Source: Spirochaeta sp. (GTDB taxonomy: Bacteria > Spirochaetota > Spirochaetia > UBA9216). Taken from it: a DNA stretch of 5,727 nucleotides. The stretch spans positions 1 to 5,727 of the forward strand of contig DMKD01000232.1 in assembly GCA_003454605.1 (NCBI GenBank), given 5' to 3'. Positions within the stretch are counted from its first letter, which is position 1; the number at the start of each line of letters is the position of its first letter. The position numbers were made by a program, and so were the translations under genes. Below, in pieces: positions 5,008 through 5,727 of this stretch. The notes under the pieces are model-generated. The model saw only the letters and a list, made by a program, of their open reading frames with translations, searched no databases and was not told where the DNA came from.

Positions 5008-5727
5008 TTATAGTGTATCTACATCATCAGCGTAATTAACGCCCGAAACTTCGAATCCGTGCATGTTCATGAAATCAGCATGATAACCGGCGATATCGCT
5101 TACTTCTTCGATATTTTCATCGGTTGCCATTTCCCAAATCTCAGAAACAGCATCCTGAACATCATCGAGCATCTCCCAGTCATCCATTCTTATACGGTTT
5201 TCTTCATCGATGGTCAGCTCACCGCCGTACACACCGCGAAAAAATCGGTCCATCTGTTCTATACATCCTTCATGAAGCTTTTTATCTTTCATAACCTTGA
5301 ACAGAATTGAGATGTACAATGAAATAGCAGGAATGACTGCTGCAGCCCTTGTCACGAGAGCCTTGTTTACTGATGTTAATGCGCTTCCGCCGAGGGCAGC
5401 CGCAAGCTGATCATCGAGTCTGCGCGCAGTCGCTTCAAGATCCTTTTTAGCATTGCCGATAGTCCCGTTACGGTAGATGGGGGTTGTAACCTCAGGTCCG
5501 ATGTATGAGAAGGCGGTAGTTTTTACCCCTTCGGAAAGTGCATCCGCCTTAAGCAGGGCATCCATCCACAGCTGCCAGTCTTCGCCGCCCATGACCTTAA
5601 CGGTGTCTGCAATCTCATCTTCATCGGCGGGACCAATCTCCATCGAGATTATCTTACCGCTCATTGTGTCGAGGGCGCGTGATTTATAGCCGGTGCCTAT
5701 TGGTTTAAGAGCTGAACGGTACATTAT
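5008..5727 (-). CDS. fabV: Trans-2-enoyl-CoA/enoyl-ACP reductase (FabV/TER family), C-terminal part
   Basis: About 239 C-terminal residues are present; the reading frame is open through the right edge and the family is about 400 residues long. The Met codon at 5724-5722 is therefore internal and the N-terminal dinucleotide-binding half is missing. Numbering from that Met, visible marks are LKPIG (6-10), the EEIADT-like block followed by VMGGEDWQLW (44-53), and the catalytic Y-x8-K with Y84 and K93. SVNKALVTRAAAVIP and the FKVMKDKKLHEGCIEQMDRFF stretch follow. The enzymes reduce the trans-2 double bond of enoyl-CoA or enoyl-ACP with NADH, in fatty acid synthesis (FabV) or butyrate-type fermentation (TER). 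The C-terminal tail (FMNMHGFEVSGVNYADD) recalls T. denticola TER. The choice between the two roles is open. Confidence 0.92.
   Translation of the reverse strand: MMYRSALKPIGTGYKSRALDTMSGKIISMEIGPADEDEIADTVKVMGGEDWQLWMDALLKADALSEGVKTTAFSYIGPEVTTPIYRNGTIGNAKKDLEATARRLDDQLAAALGGSALTSVNKALVTRAAAVIPAISLYISILFKVMKDKKLHEGCIEQMDRFFRGVYGGELTIDEENRIRMDDWEMLDDVQDAVSEIWEMATDENIEEVSDIAGYHADFMNMHGFEVSGVNYADDVDTL

Noticed and set aside
5059..5689. Two plus-strand open frames (5059-5310 and 5477-5689)
   Set aside because: Both are antisense shadows of the enoyl reductase gene, whose family motifs are unmistakable.

Overview
The window looks like chromosomal DNA of a bacterium using ordinary sigma-70 promoters, most plausibly a spirochaete. 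This is an inference. It rests on two tandem LPP20-type lipoproteins, one with a relaxed lipobox (V-F-S-C), and on a trans-2-enoyl-CoA reductase whose C-terminal sequence resembles the Treponema denticola enzyme as I remember it. There are eight genes, no RNA gene of the tRNA/rRNA type, no mobile element and no CRISPR array. All intergenic gaps are under about 175 bp.

Region 1 (1-2000) holds cofactor and nucleotide genes. A BirA-family biotin protein runs off the left edge on the minus strand. Its promoter overlaps an inverted repeat of BirA-operator type that also covers its start codon. Upstream on the same strand is mobB (molybdenum cofactor). Divergent from mobB is a THEP1-type NTPase, with only 21 bp between the start codons. 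The NTPase converges head-on with an 80-residue protein, and the two stop codons form one TGATCA palindrome. Several genes here have a -10 box placed so that transcription would begin at or within a few bases of the start codon, and none has a clear Shine-Dalgarno sequence, so leaderless mRNAs are likely.

Region 2 (2000-4152) carries two LPP20-domain lipoproteins on the plus strand. They share the same domain layout but differ in length (181 and 454 residues). A strong-looking hairpin terminator sits between them, and the second gene starts only 22 bp later with no obvious promoter of its own. A second terminator closes the unit.

Region 3 (4153-4990) is a self-contained queuosine-precursor transporter unit: a weak promoter, a preQ1-I riboswitch whose 3' end runs into the Shine-Dalgarno, a VUT/YhhQ-family membrane protein with a GTG start, and a terminator that looks bidirectional.

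Region 4 (5008-5727) is the C-terminal part of a minus-strand FabV/TER-type enoyl reductase that continues past the right edge.

The most interesting signals are the BirA-family protein that keeps its DNA-binding domain and operator but has lost hallmark ligase residues, the run of leaderless-type starts, the overlapping divergent -10 boxes, and the riboswitch.
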